The notes beneath the pieces were generated by a model. It had not been told where the DNA came from. It saw only the letters and a list, made by a program, of their open reading frames with translations, and did no database searches. A DNA stretch of 64,000 nt from Lumbricus rubellus (Eukaryota; Annelida; Clitellata; Crassiclitellata; Lumbricidae): assembly GCA_945859605.1 (NCBI GenBank), contig OX243822.1:12585569-12649568 (forward strand), read 5' to 3'. Made by a program: the position numbers and the translations under genes. Shown here in pieces: positions 54,210 through 64,000 of the stretch. Positions within the stretch are counted from its first letter, which is position 1. Each line of letters begins with the position of its first letter.

Positions 54210-57200
54210 TTAGCTCAGCAGGTAGCCTCTGAAACATCAAAATATTTCTCACGTTAGGCAAATATTTTACACTAGCATTGGGTAGTGAGCAGTGTGACAA
54301 ACTGTTGAACCTGGCCTATCGTAAAAATGGCAAGTTGAAAGAAATGTTCAGAGAAACAGGCATACACTATAATCTCGGTCGGGAGCACCCTGCACCTCTG
54401 AGTAGGTGCCTTGAAGGGGTGATATGTAAATTCTGATTGATTGATTGTAAGGGATTTCTTGAAGTGGCACGGTGAACAAGTCTCTCAAGTCTTTTTTCTT
54501 TGGTCATGGTTCGGCTGGGAGCGCCTCTGAGTAGTTCCTTGAAGTGGCGCTATATAAATGCTCTGAACAAATGAATGAATGAGTGTAGGCATTTCTATAC
54601 ATACGATACGAGGTTTTCTAATACTTACGGAAGTTTCATGCGCATGAAGACGCGACACATGAAGAACGAGACGAGAACACAGACGAGCGCAACGCACAGC
54701 AGGAGAATGCGGTTGAGCCGCGGAGTGGACGGCTTGTTCGTCTGGTCAAGAATGACGAAGCCAAGGCCACCCATAGTGAAGAGGAAACTGGACGCTAGGC
54801 CCTCCATGATGTACTGCCCGTTTACACGATACTGCATGAAGGCCACCTGAAATGACACGCAATAATAATAATAATAATGATGACGAAGTGTGTCCTCGTG
54901 CTTTTATGTAATTTTATGCAATGGTAACCCAATATAATCATTCGATAACACACGCAATAATAATAATAATAATAATGACGACAATTTCTATGGCGCCGTA
55001 ACACAGCACATCGTCGGCCGAGAATCAGGTTGTTCTAACTCCACTTTTTATGTTTTGGGACATTTTGATACCGTTGAATTTGGCGCAGCTTGCTCTATCC
55101 CCACATGAAGTTAGAACATTCATAGACATTTCGGAAGTACCAAAACACCCAGAATTATAGTGTTCTATCTCCATTTTGACAGTATGTTTACAGACTAGCT
55201 TGTTCTATGTCACACGTGAAACGCGGCCAACCCTATTTTTAGCCACGCATTTGAGCGCTATGTTGTTCTATCTATATAATTTTCAATGATAAAACTACAA
55301 AATTGAATTTTTTTAAAAATAAACAACAAAAATAACATAGGCAACATTGGGGCTGAAAATGCTGATTCTCCAGAGCTATTTATTGATAGCTTACTCGCTA
55401 CTTGAATGTAATATTTTCAAGTGCAAAGATACTTTTGCCGTTTTCTCGAAAACAACATTCTTTGAGTTAGAACAACCTAATTCTCGGCCGACGACATGCC
55501 ATTACAAAGGCGCCTCTACAAAACACAAACGCAATTAGTCAAAGGTACACCTTAGAAAACATATATGTCTTCAGTCGAGATTTGAAAGTCTCAACTGAAT
55601 TGGCCGAACGAACAGAGGTAGGCAGACTGTTCCAGCAGCGGGGGCCAGCAGTTGAAAAAGTACGCTCCTCGTGCTTTTATGTAATTTTATGCAATGGTAA
55701 CCCAATATAATCATTCGATAACAACAGCTCTCATGCAATAAAATTATTATATTTTGCAGGGCGTGGTGGTGTAGCCCTGGGTATGTTTGGTGCCTTCGAG
55801 CCGGAAGGTTGAGTTTCGAATCCACCTCAAGCCGCCATGCAAGGAACCCTAGCGAGTTCACTCACAATTGCTCGTGAGCTTTGGTGCTAGAGTCGGGAGC
55901 TCCTCAGAGTAGTAATATTGAAGGGGCGCTGTAACAGGTGCTTATACGCTCATACATACATGTCAAAACAATATGGCATGGATTTGATGTGCACCAATTT
56001 AGAAAGGCCTTATGTTACATACTCACCCGTGTGTATGTATGTAATTATGTATGTATGTATGTACGTACGTACATGTTTAAACATTTGTACAAAGCCTTAC
56101 AAGACCTCTCAAAGGTGCAGAAAATAATACATGTTTATTGACACTGTTGTGCAATGATGCATCCTCACAGCATAAAAGCACAAACAGAGTGATTAATATT
56201 AAGAACGAGAAACCATTCAAATAGAATAAAAGTTCTGAAAAAAATTCTAGACTAATTTTTTCTTACAGGGCGTGAGTTTCCACGCTCGTCCGTTGTTGAT
56301 CCTAAACTAGGTGGCTCCACGATAACATCGTAGATGATGCCTGCAATTCAAATTCAAACATAGCCATTAATCAACTCATTTGCACTAAAAATTGCTACTA
56401 TAACTGCCTTTAAAAATTATTAGTTGGTATTCCACGAGGTTTGAACATTTGAAAAGAGAACAAAATAACTTTTTAGCTAGAAACTCCATAACAAAAGAGT
56501 TTTAAAATAAAAAGAGAACATCTATGTAGCTCAAATAGGCAACCAAACACTGAACCACAGGGGCACGCCTCCCTAAAACAAACTCGAATTAAATTCGAGA
56601 AATTCACATGACATCTGCATTCGATACCAAGAAGTTAAAGTCAAAGGCCGTCACAATGCCATCTGTACTCGTAGTAATAAGTAGGATGCCCTTATTCTTG
56701 CATCAGAATCATAGTTACACTCGTGTATACACAAAGGATAAATCTTCTGCGGCGGAACCTTCCGCCAGATAATGCCTTCCGAACTGCTTATACGGCGGAA
56801 GGATGTGCACATGCGCCAAATGTATACCGGAGAGACGTGTAGAATCGACCCGAACAGCAGGTTAGGCATCGTGAGGGTCGGTTAGGGTTAGTGTTAGGGT
56901 TAGTTTAGCCATTAGAAACTCTTGTTCGGGTCGATTCCCGAACTTCCGCCGTATAAGCAGTTTCGGAAGGCATTATCTGGCGGAAGGTTCCGCCGCAGAA
57001 GCTTCACGCATACACAAATCAGTAGAATTTAAAACATTTTATACTAGTTTTTTTATAGGCAACGTCATCAGGTGATGCTACCAAAATCCGCAACGGCAAG
57101 CCATACGGGGGATATGGCAATTTACTTACCTCCAGTGACCAGAAAATAGGACAAGAGGACGGCAGCAAAAACAACCATTCCAGATGGCATCTTCAGCCAT

Positions 57201-57268
57201 GGAGGCCGCCTTAACCTCAGAGAGGGGCATTCTAGAACAGAAAAGGGAATTTTGTACAACGACTCCAT
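54210..57268 (-). CDS. OSTC: Oligosaccharyltransferase complex subunit OSTC (4 exons, 149 aa)
   Basis: Small ER membrane subunit of the oligosaccharyltransferase complex that N-glycosylates proteins; in vertebrates it links the STT3A form to the translocon. Minus-strand exons: 57268-57130, 56340-56267, 54846-54629 and 54228-54210. All borders are AG/GT, phases agree, and the total is 450 nt, giving 149 residues as in human. It starts [19 protein letters not shown], has a membrane segment near 30-50 ([16 protein letters not shown]), the loop [16 protein letters not shown], the signature [20 protein letters not shown] and a third membrane segment ([20 protein letters not shown]). The 19-nt last exon encodes GYLLS and the stop, matching the human GYLMG end. 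The gene is intact; its introns carry SINEs and TIR elements. Confidence 0.96.
54495..54585 (+). repeat. Headless SINE tail in OSTC intron 3
   Basis: TGGTTCGGCTGGGAGCGCCTCTGAGTAG, then TTGAAGTGGCGCTATATAAATG and a GAATGAATG tail. A second partial copy lies at 54375-54448. Confidence 0.78.
54890..55740 (+). repeat. Dispersed repeat with a nested transposon, OSTC intron 2
   Basis: The repeat of 31669-31850 resumes on both sides of the element at 55012-55493. Outside that, the phrase CTCGTGCTTTTATGTAATTTTATGCAATGGTAACCC occurs twice (near 54895 and 55667), making a long direct repeat around the whole unit. Confidence 0.78.
55012..55493. mobile_element. Nested TIR element, 482 bp, 4-bp TSD, with an empty site in this window
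   Basis: CGTCGGCCGAGAATCAGGTTGTTCTAACTC at the left and its near-exact complement at the right. ACAT is present on both sides (55008-55011 and 55494-55497) but once in the related repeat at 31730-31740. Internal TTGTTCTA/TAGAACA words repeat. No transposase; superfamily unknown. Confidence 0.88.
55760..55955 (+). repeat. tRNA-derived SINE in OSTC intron 2
   Basis: GGGCGTGGTGGTGTAGCCC, a shortened box B (GTTTCGAATCC), a shortened body, and GGGGCGCTGTAACAGGTGC with an ATAC tail that passes into ATGT repeats (56030-56070). Confidence 0.82.
56744..57001. mobile_element. Long-arm palindromic element in OSTC intron 1, 258 bp
   Basis: Arms of about 57 bp, starting CTTCTGCGGCGGAACC, are nearly exact inverted copies. 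The 140-bp middle holds GGTTAGGCATCGTGAGGGTC followed by GGTTAGGGTTAGTGTTAGGG. The first phrase is shared with 36954-37052. Confidence 0.85.
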
Positions 57269-57438
57269 GGCGAACAACGTTGCTTGTCAAACTACATAGA
57301 CTACATATCGGTGTCCACGACGCACAGGAAACACCATGCAATGACGTTCATTCTGCACTGCGCCATCTGGCAGTTGCCGAGCGTGGAAGAGTTTCGCACA
57401 GCACAATGAAACTCAGTTATTTATTACAACGAGCTTAA

Positions 57439-57776
57439 TCAAACTACGTTGTGAGAAATTAAATCATGGCATAAATTTATCTCTTTAATAAAAACTTATT
57501 AAAATATTGTACGGCCAGAAGACAAAAGTTAGTCACGTTAATAGAACTGTTATTAGCACTCCGTGCAGACTGTGAAATTGAGATCTAGGTTCAGCTCTAC
57601 AACGATATGAAATCTACAAAGGAGCGAACGCAGACGTGGTCATGGACATTATATCACAAACAGAGTAAACGCAGTGATATATCTTGTAGCGCTATTCGAG
57701 GTTTCATTCAAGGTGCGTACGTACGTATGTTTGTTTCCATGTTTGTACGGACTTACATGCATAATACATATATTTG
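57439..57776. other. Region upstream of OSTC
   Basis: No gene recognised. The OSTC promoter should lie between 57269 and about 57700, but I see no clear TATA box or initiator. Confidence 0.4.
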
Positions 57777-58003
57777 AGGGGCGCGGGGGTGTGGTGGGTA
57801 TGTTCGTTGCCTTGCAGGCTGCAGTAGGAGGGTTGCAGGTTCGAATCCATCTCAAGCCGCCTCGTAGGGACCTTGATCAAGTCCCTCACTCGCAATTACT
57901 CCTGCGATTCGGCGTGAAACCGATTCAGTGTCCGCTCAGTAGTCGGGAGCATCTCTGAGTAGAAATCTTGAAGGGGCGCTATAGCAAGTGCACATACATA
58001 CAT
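57777..58003 (+). repeat. tRNA-derived SINE whose tail grew into a 0.68-kb ACAT array
   Basis: GGGCGCGGGGGTGTGGTGGG, box B GGTTCGAATCC, usual body and GGGGCGCTATAGCAAGTGCACATAC. The tail then continues without a break into the ACAT array. Confidence 0.88.
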
Positions 58004-58014
58004 ACATAGTACTA

Positions 58015-58045
<31 letters not shown>

Positions 58046-58710
58046 CATACATACATACATACATACATACATACATACATACATACATACATACATACAT
58101 GCATATATACATACATAGGCCTACATACATACATACATACATACATACATACATACATACATACATACATACATACATACATACATACATACATACATAC
58201 ATACATACATACATACATACATACATACATACATACAAGCATGCATGCATGCATACATACATACATACATACATACATACATACATACATACATACATAC
58301 ATACATACATACATACATACATACATACATACATACATACATACATACATACATACATACATACATACATACATACATACATACATACATACATACATAC
58401 ATACATACATACATACATACATACATACATACATACATACATACATACATACATACATACATACATACATACATACATACATACATACATACATACATAC
58501 ATACATACATACATACATACATACATACATACATACATACATACATACATACATACGTAAGTACATACATACATACATACATACATACATACATACATAC
58601 ATACATACATACATACATACATACATACATACATACATACATACATACATACATACATACATACAATACATACATACATAGGCTATACATACATGCATAC
58701 ATACATACAT
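58004..58710. repeat. (ACAT)n microsatellite, about 700 bp
   Basis: Over 150 almost perfect tetramers, with short interruptions near 58100-58125 (ATAGGCCTAC), 58237-58252 (GCATGCATGC) and 58555-58563. All long open frames across it (Met-Tyr-Val-Cys or His-Thr-Tyr-Ile) are artefacts. Confidence 0.95.
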
Positions 58711-59192
58711 TAAGGCTTAAATTGACGGGACCAATCATATCCAAAGGGTCCATCTCGCCCATAATTCCCCTATAGGCCTATAATATAGCCTACATAACGC
58801 AATTATGGGCCTATGGTTTTTTTAAATGTGCGAATTTCCTATGTAGCAATTCTCTTGTAGGCCTACCTCTGGTACATGTTTTGGCGGGTCGCATACTCAT
58901 TTCAAGCTGTCGCTTATTTATAAGCTCATCAATCATCATTATGTCGTCCAGCCGACATAAACTGCAGAGGAATTATAGGCCCACATATATACTTGACAGA
59001 CGTAATACTATAATAATAATACAATCCTAGCAGTAGCCACATACCGGTACGTTGTTCTGGCAATTTCCAACTTGTCAACTTGTCATCATAAAAATGCGTG
59101 CTTTGGCCTGTACACATTCGCCTGATCAATTACGATCGAATGAATATAAAATTATAATTATGACATGCAGTAAAACTGCGCTGACGTGGGTT
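58711..59192. other. Gene-free stretch
   Basis: No gene or clear element recognised. Confidence 0.4.
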
Positions 59193-59921
59193 CCACGACA
59201 ACTGGTCCACCGACAAATACTGGTCCAACGACAACTGGTCCACCGACAAATACTGGTCCAACGACAACTGGTCCACCGACAACTTTTCCAACAACAACTG
59301 GTCCCAGACAACTGGTCCAACGACAACTGGTCCACCGACAACTGGTCCAGCGACAACTCGTCCAACGACAACTCATCCAACGACAACTGGTCCCCAGACA
59401 ACTCGTCCAACGACAACTGGTCCCCAGAAATAGAAGCCGGATTAATGAGAAAGCGCTTGAGAAATGGAAGGTGGATGAAGGCTCTTCATATATGAAATAG
59501 AAGAGCTCTGGATTTATGAAAAGACTTTTATGGTTTTCTAGCCTAATTGGAAGCTGGATTGATAATTTTCATCCATGTACTTCAACATGCATCCAGCTTC
59601 TATTTCAGATCTAAAAAAAACCTTGATCCAGCTTCCATTTCGTTGACGTTTTTTCATCAATCCTGCTCCTATTTCACATGTAAAAGAACCTTCATCCAGC
59701 TTCTATTTCCCAAGCGTTCTGTTCATAAGTCCAGCTTCTATTTCACCTGTAAAAGAACACTCATCCAGCTTCCATTTCTCAAACGTTTTCTCATCAATCC
59801 AGCTCCTATCTCAGCTGCAAAAGCCATCGACTAAAAAATTCCCAGGGAACATTTTGTCGTTAACCATTTGTCGATGAATAAATATTTCGTGGACGAGTTG
59901 TCAGTGGACCAGTTGTCGTGG
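59193..59921. mobile_element. Foldback-like element with tandem-repeat arms, about 729 bp
   Basis: The left arm (59193-59430) is a tandem array of about 15-bp ACGACAACTGGTCCACC units. The right arm (about 59845-59921) is a shorter, degraded inverted array ending GTGGACCAGTTGTCGTGG, the exact complement of the left start. Between them, GAAGCTGGAT-type units run forwards (59437-59560) and then inverted (59590-59815), the same core as in 41643-42469. Tandem-repeat inverted arms recall Foldback/Galileo elements. The frame rich in Thr, Gly and Pro across the left arm is probably not a mucin, as it has no exon context. Confidence 0.7.
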
Positions 59922-60390
59922 CGCCGCTGACATGTTGCACGTTTAGTGCGCATTGTTTTGTGAATGTTTTCATATTCGGCGATTAAGGTGATGTAAGCTT
60001 ATATTATACGTCGTCGAGCACGACTCAGGTAATTTATCTGGCTTTTCTTCTGATTAAACCATTATCGTGGATCAGGTTGGGTTGAAACAACCCCCTCCCA
60101 TAAAAATGTCCGCGTGTTGCATTTTTACTACACAGTAGGCCTATCGTTTAATCACATCTCGTGCCCAATCATCTTTGCTCACGTCTGACACAATGTCATG
60201 GTCGGTTCGAGTTAGGTTTGCATAAAATAGTGAGTACGCCGACTGTACAGTGCACACTGTTGGGGAGCAGACGACACAGCGATGGGGAAAGAAGGAAGAA
60301 GACTTATCTGCGTAGACATCATGATATTATTATGCTGACACCAGGAAAATGAATGCGCTAATCGCTATAAACCATACCCGTGAATGCCTC
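59922..60390. other. Gene-free stretch
   Basis: No gene or clear element recognised. Confidence 0.4.
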
Positions 60391-60394
60391 AGAG

Positions 60395-60562
60395 CTCCAC
60401 CTCCTCCTCCTTCTCCTCCTCCTCCTCCTCCTTCTTCTTCTTCTTCTTCTTCTTCTTCTTCTTCTTCTTCTTCCTCCTCCTCCTCCTTCTTCTTCTTCTT
60501 CTTCTTCTTCTTCTTCTTCTTCTTCTTCTTCTTCTTCTTCTTCTTCTTCTTCTTCTTCTTCT

Positions 60563-60597
<35 letters not shown>

Positions 60598-61085
60598 TTT
60601 CTTCCTCCTCCTCCTCCTCCTCCTCCTCCTTCCTCCTCTCCCTCCTTCTTTCTCCTCGTCCTCCAATTCTCCTGCTCTTTCTCCTGCTCTTTCTCCTGCT
60701 CTTTCTCCTGCTCTTTCTCCTCCTCTTTCTCCTCTTCTTTCTCATCCTCCTCTAGCTCCTCCTCCTCCTCCTTCTCCCTCCTCCACCTCCCTCTTCCTTC
60801 TCCACCTCCTCATCTTTCTTCAATTCTCCACCTCTTTCTCTAATTTTCCTCCTCTTTCTCCTCCTCTTTCTCCTCCTCTTTCTCCTCCTCTTTCTCCTCC
60901 TCCTCTACCTCCCTCCTCCTTCTCCACCTCCTCATCTTTCTTCAATTGCCCACCTCTTTCTATAATTCTCCTCCTCCTTCTCCTTCTCCTTCTCCTCCTC
61001 CTCCTTCACCTCCTCCTTCTTTTCCTCCTCCTCCTCTTCCTCTACCACTACCTCTTCCTCTTTCTCTTACTCGTCTTCTTCAGTC
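60395..61085 (+). repeat. CTT/CCT low-complexity tract, 0.7 kb
   Basis: Pyrimidine-only: CCT triplets, (TTC)n of about 165 bp (60432-60600), then CTCCTGCTCTTT-type units (60669-60720) and mixed TCC. Open frames of Phe, Ser, Leu or Glu are artefacts. Confidence 0.92.
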
Positions 61086-61224
61086 GCCGCGCATGACTGT
61101 ATTCAAGTCATGTCTCGCACATTCAAAGACAGATTTCGTAATCGAGAAATTCGATGCATTGGCAGATGAAAATGAAATCAAAATTAATCGCTAAAAGGTC
61201 GATGTTTTAAGCTAACCCTTTGTG

Positions 61225-61405
61225 TAATGCTAAAAGTGCAAAAAAGAAGTGCCTGGACGCCCCTTACCTTTCCAAAAGAAGTTCCAGAACACCCCTTACA
61301 TTTTCAGGTGTGCTGGCCAAATAAGTGGCAGGACGATATATAGAGATTTTAAAATAAGTGCCAGGACGCCGTCCATGACCGTCCAGCCACACTTTAAGCC
61401 CTGCC
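61225..61405 (-). repeat. 'GTCCTGGCACTT' repeat, inverted copy 5
   Basis: AATGCTAAAAGTGCAAAAAAGAAGTGCC at the left to CCGTCCAGCCACACTTTAAGCCCTG at the right: the complete unit in inverse order. Confidence 0.82.
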
Positions 61406-61944
61406 TTTGTGACTCATTTCCTCGTATTGCAACCTCAATCTGCCAGCATCGTGCTTTCTCAGTTGTAAGTCCATCTATTATAGGCCTTTCTTGATAGTCT
61501 CCCGCTGGAGATTATATCCTCTTACCTAGGGCTAACTTATCGGTGTTTTACAGGGTCCTTAAGACGCATTTGTATCACCGTGGTTGGCCTGGGAGCGCCT
61601 CTGAGTAGGCTTCTTGAAGGGGCGATTTCATGGGCGGATACTTAGGGGAGCAGGAGGGAGGACGGTGCCCTCCAATGTTTGTGGTGGGGAGGACCGTCCA
61701 TGGTCATGTTTCCCCCCCCAACTCTCTTAGAATAGAAATTCCTAAATAGCATCGTAAATTTTGACAGAGGTAAATTATTGGCTAATTCTGGAGCTTGCCC
61801 GCCCAGGCCTGGCCTTAGGGCAAGGCGAGCGAGGGCCGGGTCTGTGCCCGCCAAAATGTCTCGTTGCCCCTCGGCGATCGTCCTTCATCCCCTCCAACTT
61901 CTAGACAAAGTCTCCGCCCATTCTAAATTCAAGAAATGAATGTT
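61406..61944. other. Gene-free stretch
   Basis: A headless SINE tail at 61583-61632 (GGGAGCGCCTCTGAGTAGG, TTGAAGGGGCGAT), then a CATGGGCGGA...TCCGCCCAT unit (61629-61921) that may be another TIR element. No gene. Confidence 0.45.
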
Positions 61945-62153
61945 TATTATAGCGCCCCTTCAAGCTCGTTGCTCAGAGGCGCTCCAGACTTACAGCGCGG
62001 ACACTGCGTCGGAGTTTCACGCCGAAGAAGCGCTGAGCAATTGCGAGTGAAGGATTTTCCCAAGGTCCCTACGCGGCAATTTGAGGTGGATTCGAACCTG
62101 CAACCATCCGACTGCAAGGCAACGAACATATCCACCACACCCCCATGCCCCAC
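61945..62153 (-). repeat. tRNA-derived SINE (main family)
   Basis: Inverse copy: box B (GGTTCGAATCC) near 62090-62100, head at the right, tail at the left after TTATAGCGCCCCTTCAAGC. Confidence 0.87.
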
Positions 62154-62275
62154 AAATGAATAAATAAATGAATTCTCCATAAGGGCATACACAGTATGTC
62201 CAATGTCCATGAACGGTTTTTCCGACAACGTTTGGCACCGAATGACCGGTAGCGGCATGGTCAGCGTATATAGAG

Positions 62276-62486
62276 AGGGGCGTGGTGGTCTAGTGGTGGC
62301 GTGGTTGCCTTGAAGCCGGAAGGTTCGAGGTTCGAATCCACCTCAAGTCGCCGAGTAAGGACCTTGGGCAAGTCCTTCACTCACAATTGCTCAGCGCTTC
62401 GGTGTGTCCGCTCTGCATTCGGGAGCGCCTCTGAGAAGAGAGAGCTTGAAAGGGCGCTATAACAAGTGCATATACAAATAGAAATA
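62276..62486 (+). repeat. tRNA-derived SINE (main family)
   Basis: GGGGCGTGGTGGTCTAGTGG, box B GGTTCGAATCC, full body with a short deletion after GCGCTTCGGTGTG, and GGCGCTATAACAAGTGCATATAC. Lies head to head with the copy at 61945-62153. Confidence 0.88.
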
Positions 62487-62744
62487 CAAAACTTCATACT
62501 GTATGGCGTCATTGATCATGCTGACTGTAGAAGGCGTCACGAATCTTTCCGAAACATAATACATGAAGATATTATACCTCACTTGATCTCCTCGTCCGAC
62601 TTCGTGGCCATCAATAATCTCAGTGTCATGATTCATGAATACAAACTCAGCTTACCAATAATTTAACGATAAACATCGAATATGAATCGGTATAGGTCGC
62701 GACTGCCTTGCTACAATAAAAAAACCTATGAATGCAATTGGGTT

Positions 62745-62895
62745 GGGTCATGGGCGGACCCACGGGGGCCTAATCCGTCCATGCCCCCACCTCAATTTAA
62801 AAATTGCATGGGACGTGGCCCCCATTCGGTTTCGAATTAGCAAAAGGTATTGGGGTGCCATGGCATATTACCCCTCCCATTGAAAAATTGCAGAC
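62745..62895 (+). repeat. Partial relative of the hAT MITE at 18943-19215
   Basis: TCATGGGCGGACCCACGGGGGCC, then AAATTGCATGGGACGTGGCCC and CATTCGGTTTCGAATTAGCAA, matching the left half of the 18943 element. The right half is replaced by an ACAG microsatellite. Confidence 0.7.
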
Positions 62896-63155
62896 AGACA
62901 GACAGACGAATAGACAGACAGACAGACGAATAGACAGACAGAAAGGTACCTGCCTGCCTGTCTGTCGGCCTGTCTTTCTGTCCGTCCGTCCGTTCGTCCG
63001 TCCGTCCATCCGTCTGCCTGCATGGGCGTCCGCAGCGGGGCGCAAGGGGGTGCAAGTGCGCAAAACAGACAGATTGACTGACAAACTAACTGACTGACAG
63101 ACAGACAGGCGGACAGGCAGGCAGACAGACAGAGACAGACAGACAGACAGTGGTA
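62888..63155. repeat. ACAG / GTCC / CAGACAG microsatellites
   Basis: Tetramer runs of GACA and GTCC broken by a GGGGCGCAAGGGGG segment. No gene. Confidence 0.85.
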
Positions 63156-63264
63156 GGCCTATTCTACTGAAAAAACCCACAGGATTAAGCTTTCCATAAG
63201 TGACTGTGCTCATTAAAAAGACCAACATCCTTGTAATACTCTGCCAACCTTGAGGCAGCAATGG

Positions 63265-63464
63265 NNNNNNNNNNNNNNNNNNNNNNNNNNNNNNNNNNNN
63301 NNNNNNNNNNNNNNNNNNNNNNNNNNNNNNNNNNNNNNNNNNNNNNNNNNNNNNNNNNNNNNNNNNNNNNNNNNNNNNNNNNNNNNNNNNNNNNNNNNNN
63401 NNNNNNNNNNNNNNNNNNNNNNNNNNNNNNNNNNNNNNNNNNNNNNNNNNNNNNNNNNNNNNNN
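63265..63464. other. Assembly gap, 200 N
   Basis: Exactly 200 N. The 11 bases GGCAGCAATGG stand on both sides (63254-63264 and 63465-63475). Confidence 0.99.
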
Positions 63465-63475
63465 GGCAGCAATGG

Positions 63476-63922
63476 GTATGAAACGTTGGCGACTTCACTT
63501 TTTTAGCCTCGGCATATCAGGGCGAGCGACCAGTCGTCTCCCTCGCCGTCTCATCCTCTCATCGTCAGTGTACGACCAGTGTATACTCATTATAGCTGAA
63601 TCAACTAGATAGAGGGCGCTGGTGAAAGGGACATCTCAAAAAAAGTTTTCTGGCTGATATATTTTGAAATAATATTATCTTGTGCGTGCGTATTATTGTT
63701 TGGGAGCAATAACTGAAAAATGCAATATTAAAAAAGACTCTGCAGGTCTATAGTCCTGCATGGCCTCTAAATGTTTCCTGGCCCATTGGCATTTGCCCTT
63801 TGCCCTTTCGGTTGGCCTGCCCGGCACGTTTACCACTAACACTATCGCACAACTCACTGAAACAAATTAATATGCGCCGGGAAATCAGGAGCCACACAGA
63901 AACCATGCAAATTGTGGTCCAA
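63476..63922. other. Gene-free stretch after the gap
   Basis: No gene or clear element recognised. Confidence 0.4.
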
Positions 63923-64000
63923 TCAGGGCTTAAGGTGTGACTGGACGGTCATGGACGACGTCCAGGCACTTATTTTCAAATCTCAACGACGTCCATGCAC
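63923..64000 (+). repeat. 'GGGCTTAA / GTCCTGGCACTT' repeat, copy 6, cut by window end
   Basis: CAGGGCTTAAGGTGTGACTGGACGGTCATGG then CGTCCAGGCACTTATTTTC: the first 78 bp of the family unit. Confidence 0.8.

Noticed and set aside
56880..56925. Interstitial telomere repeats (GGTTAGGGTTAG)
   Set aside because: Only two or three imperfect units, in the loop of an inverted-repeat element.
57936..58775. Open frames up to 247 codons over the ACAT array
   Set aside because: All frames of a tetramer without stops stay open, so this is not a gene.
59186..59500. A Thr/Gly/Pro repeat protein resembling a mucin
   Set aside because: It coincides with the tandem-repeat arm of an inverted-repeat element whose other arm is its complement. 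No signal peptide or flanking splice sites.
60349..61096. Open frames up to 238 codons over the CTT/CCT tract
   Set aside because: Low-complexity translation only.

Overview
This is eukaryotic (metazoan) nuclear DNA, not bacterial. Three conserved animal genes are split into short exons by GT-AG introns, and everything between is repeats. Gene content, the density of tRNA-derived SINEs, and the recurring AGGCCTA words suggest a marine invertebrate, probably a deuterostome such as an echinoderm. The phylum is inference and is not fixed by anything seen here.

Three genes can be assembled exon by exon with consistent splice phases. MLYCD (malonyl-CoA decarboxylase) is on the minus strand. Nine exons lie between 31520 and 21607, and a possible tenth, more 5' exon lies at 37279-37208. 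AP3M1 (mu subunit of the AP-3 adaptor) is on the plus strand, with 13 exons from 41395 to 52607 encoding 418 residues, the human length. OSTC (a subunit of the oligosaccharyltransferase complex) is on the minus strand, with 4 exons from 57268 to 54210 encoding 149 residues, again the human length. MLYCD and AP3M1 diverge; AP3M1 and OSTC converge, with about 1.6 kb between their stop codons. The three are unrelated housekeeping genes (lipid metabolism, endosome-lysosome sorting, ER N-glycosylation), and nothing suggests an operon or joint function.

Layout: 1-11.4 kb is gene-free sequence with triplet microsatellites, minisatellites and several DNA transposons with recognisable ends. 11.4-18.3 kb is a recent Ty3/Gypsy-type LTR retrotransposon on the minus strand, with two near-identical LTRs, a 5-bp target duplication and most of pol missing. 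18.3-21.6 kb holds repeats and a minisatellite that runs into the MLYCD stop codon. 21.6-31.5 kb is MLYCD, with a 5'-truncated LINE in one intron. 31.5-41.4 kb is repeats. 41.4-57.3 kb holds AP3M1 and OSTC with transposons in many introns. 57.3-64 kb is a 0.68-kb ACAT array, a foldback-like element, a CTT/CCT tract, SINEs and a 200-N assembly gap.

The most striking theme is the mobile DNA. At least ten elements of 69-152 bp, bounded by TTAA and sharing TTAACCC-type ends, lie in or near these genes, alongside a 0.89-kb piggyBac-type element that keeps only the two ends of its transposase. Several MITEs have exact 8-bp target duplications. Two pairs of elements share internal cores but have unrelated terminal arms. 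I found no CRISPR array, rRNA gene, functional tRNA gene or bacterial-style system.
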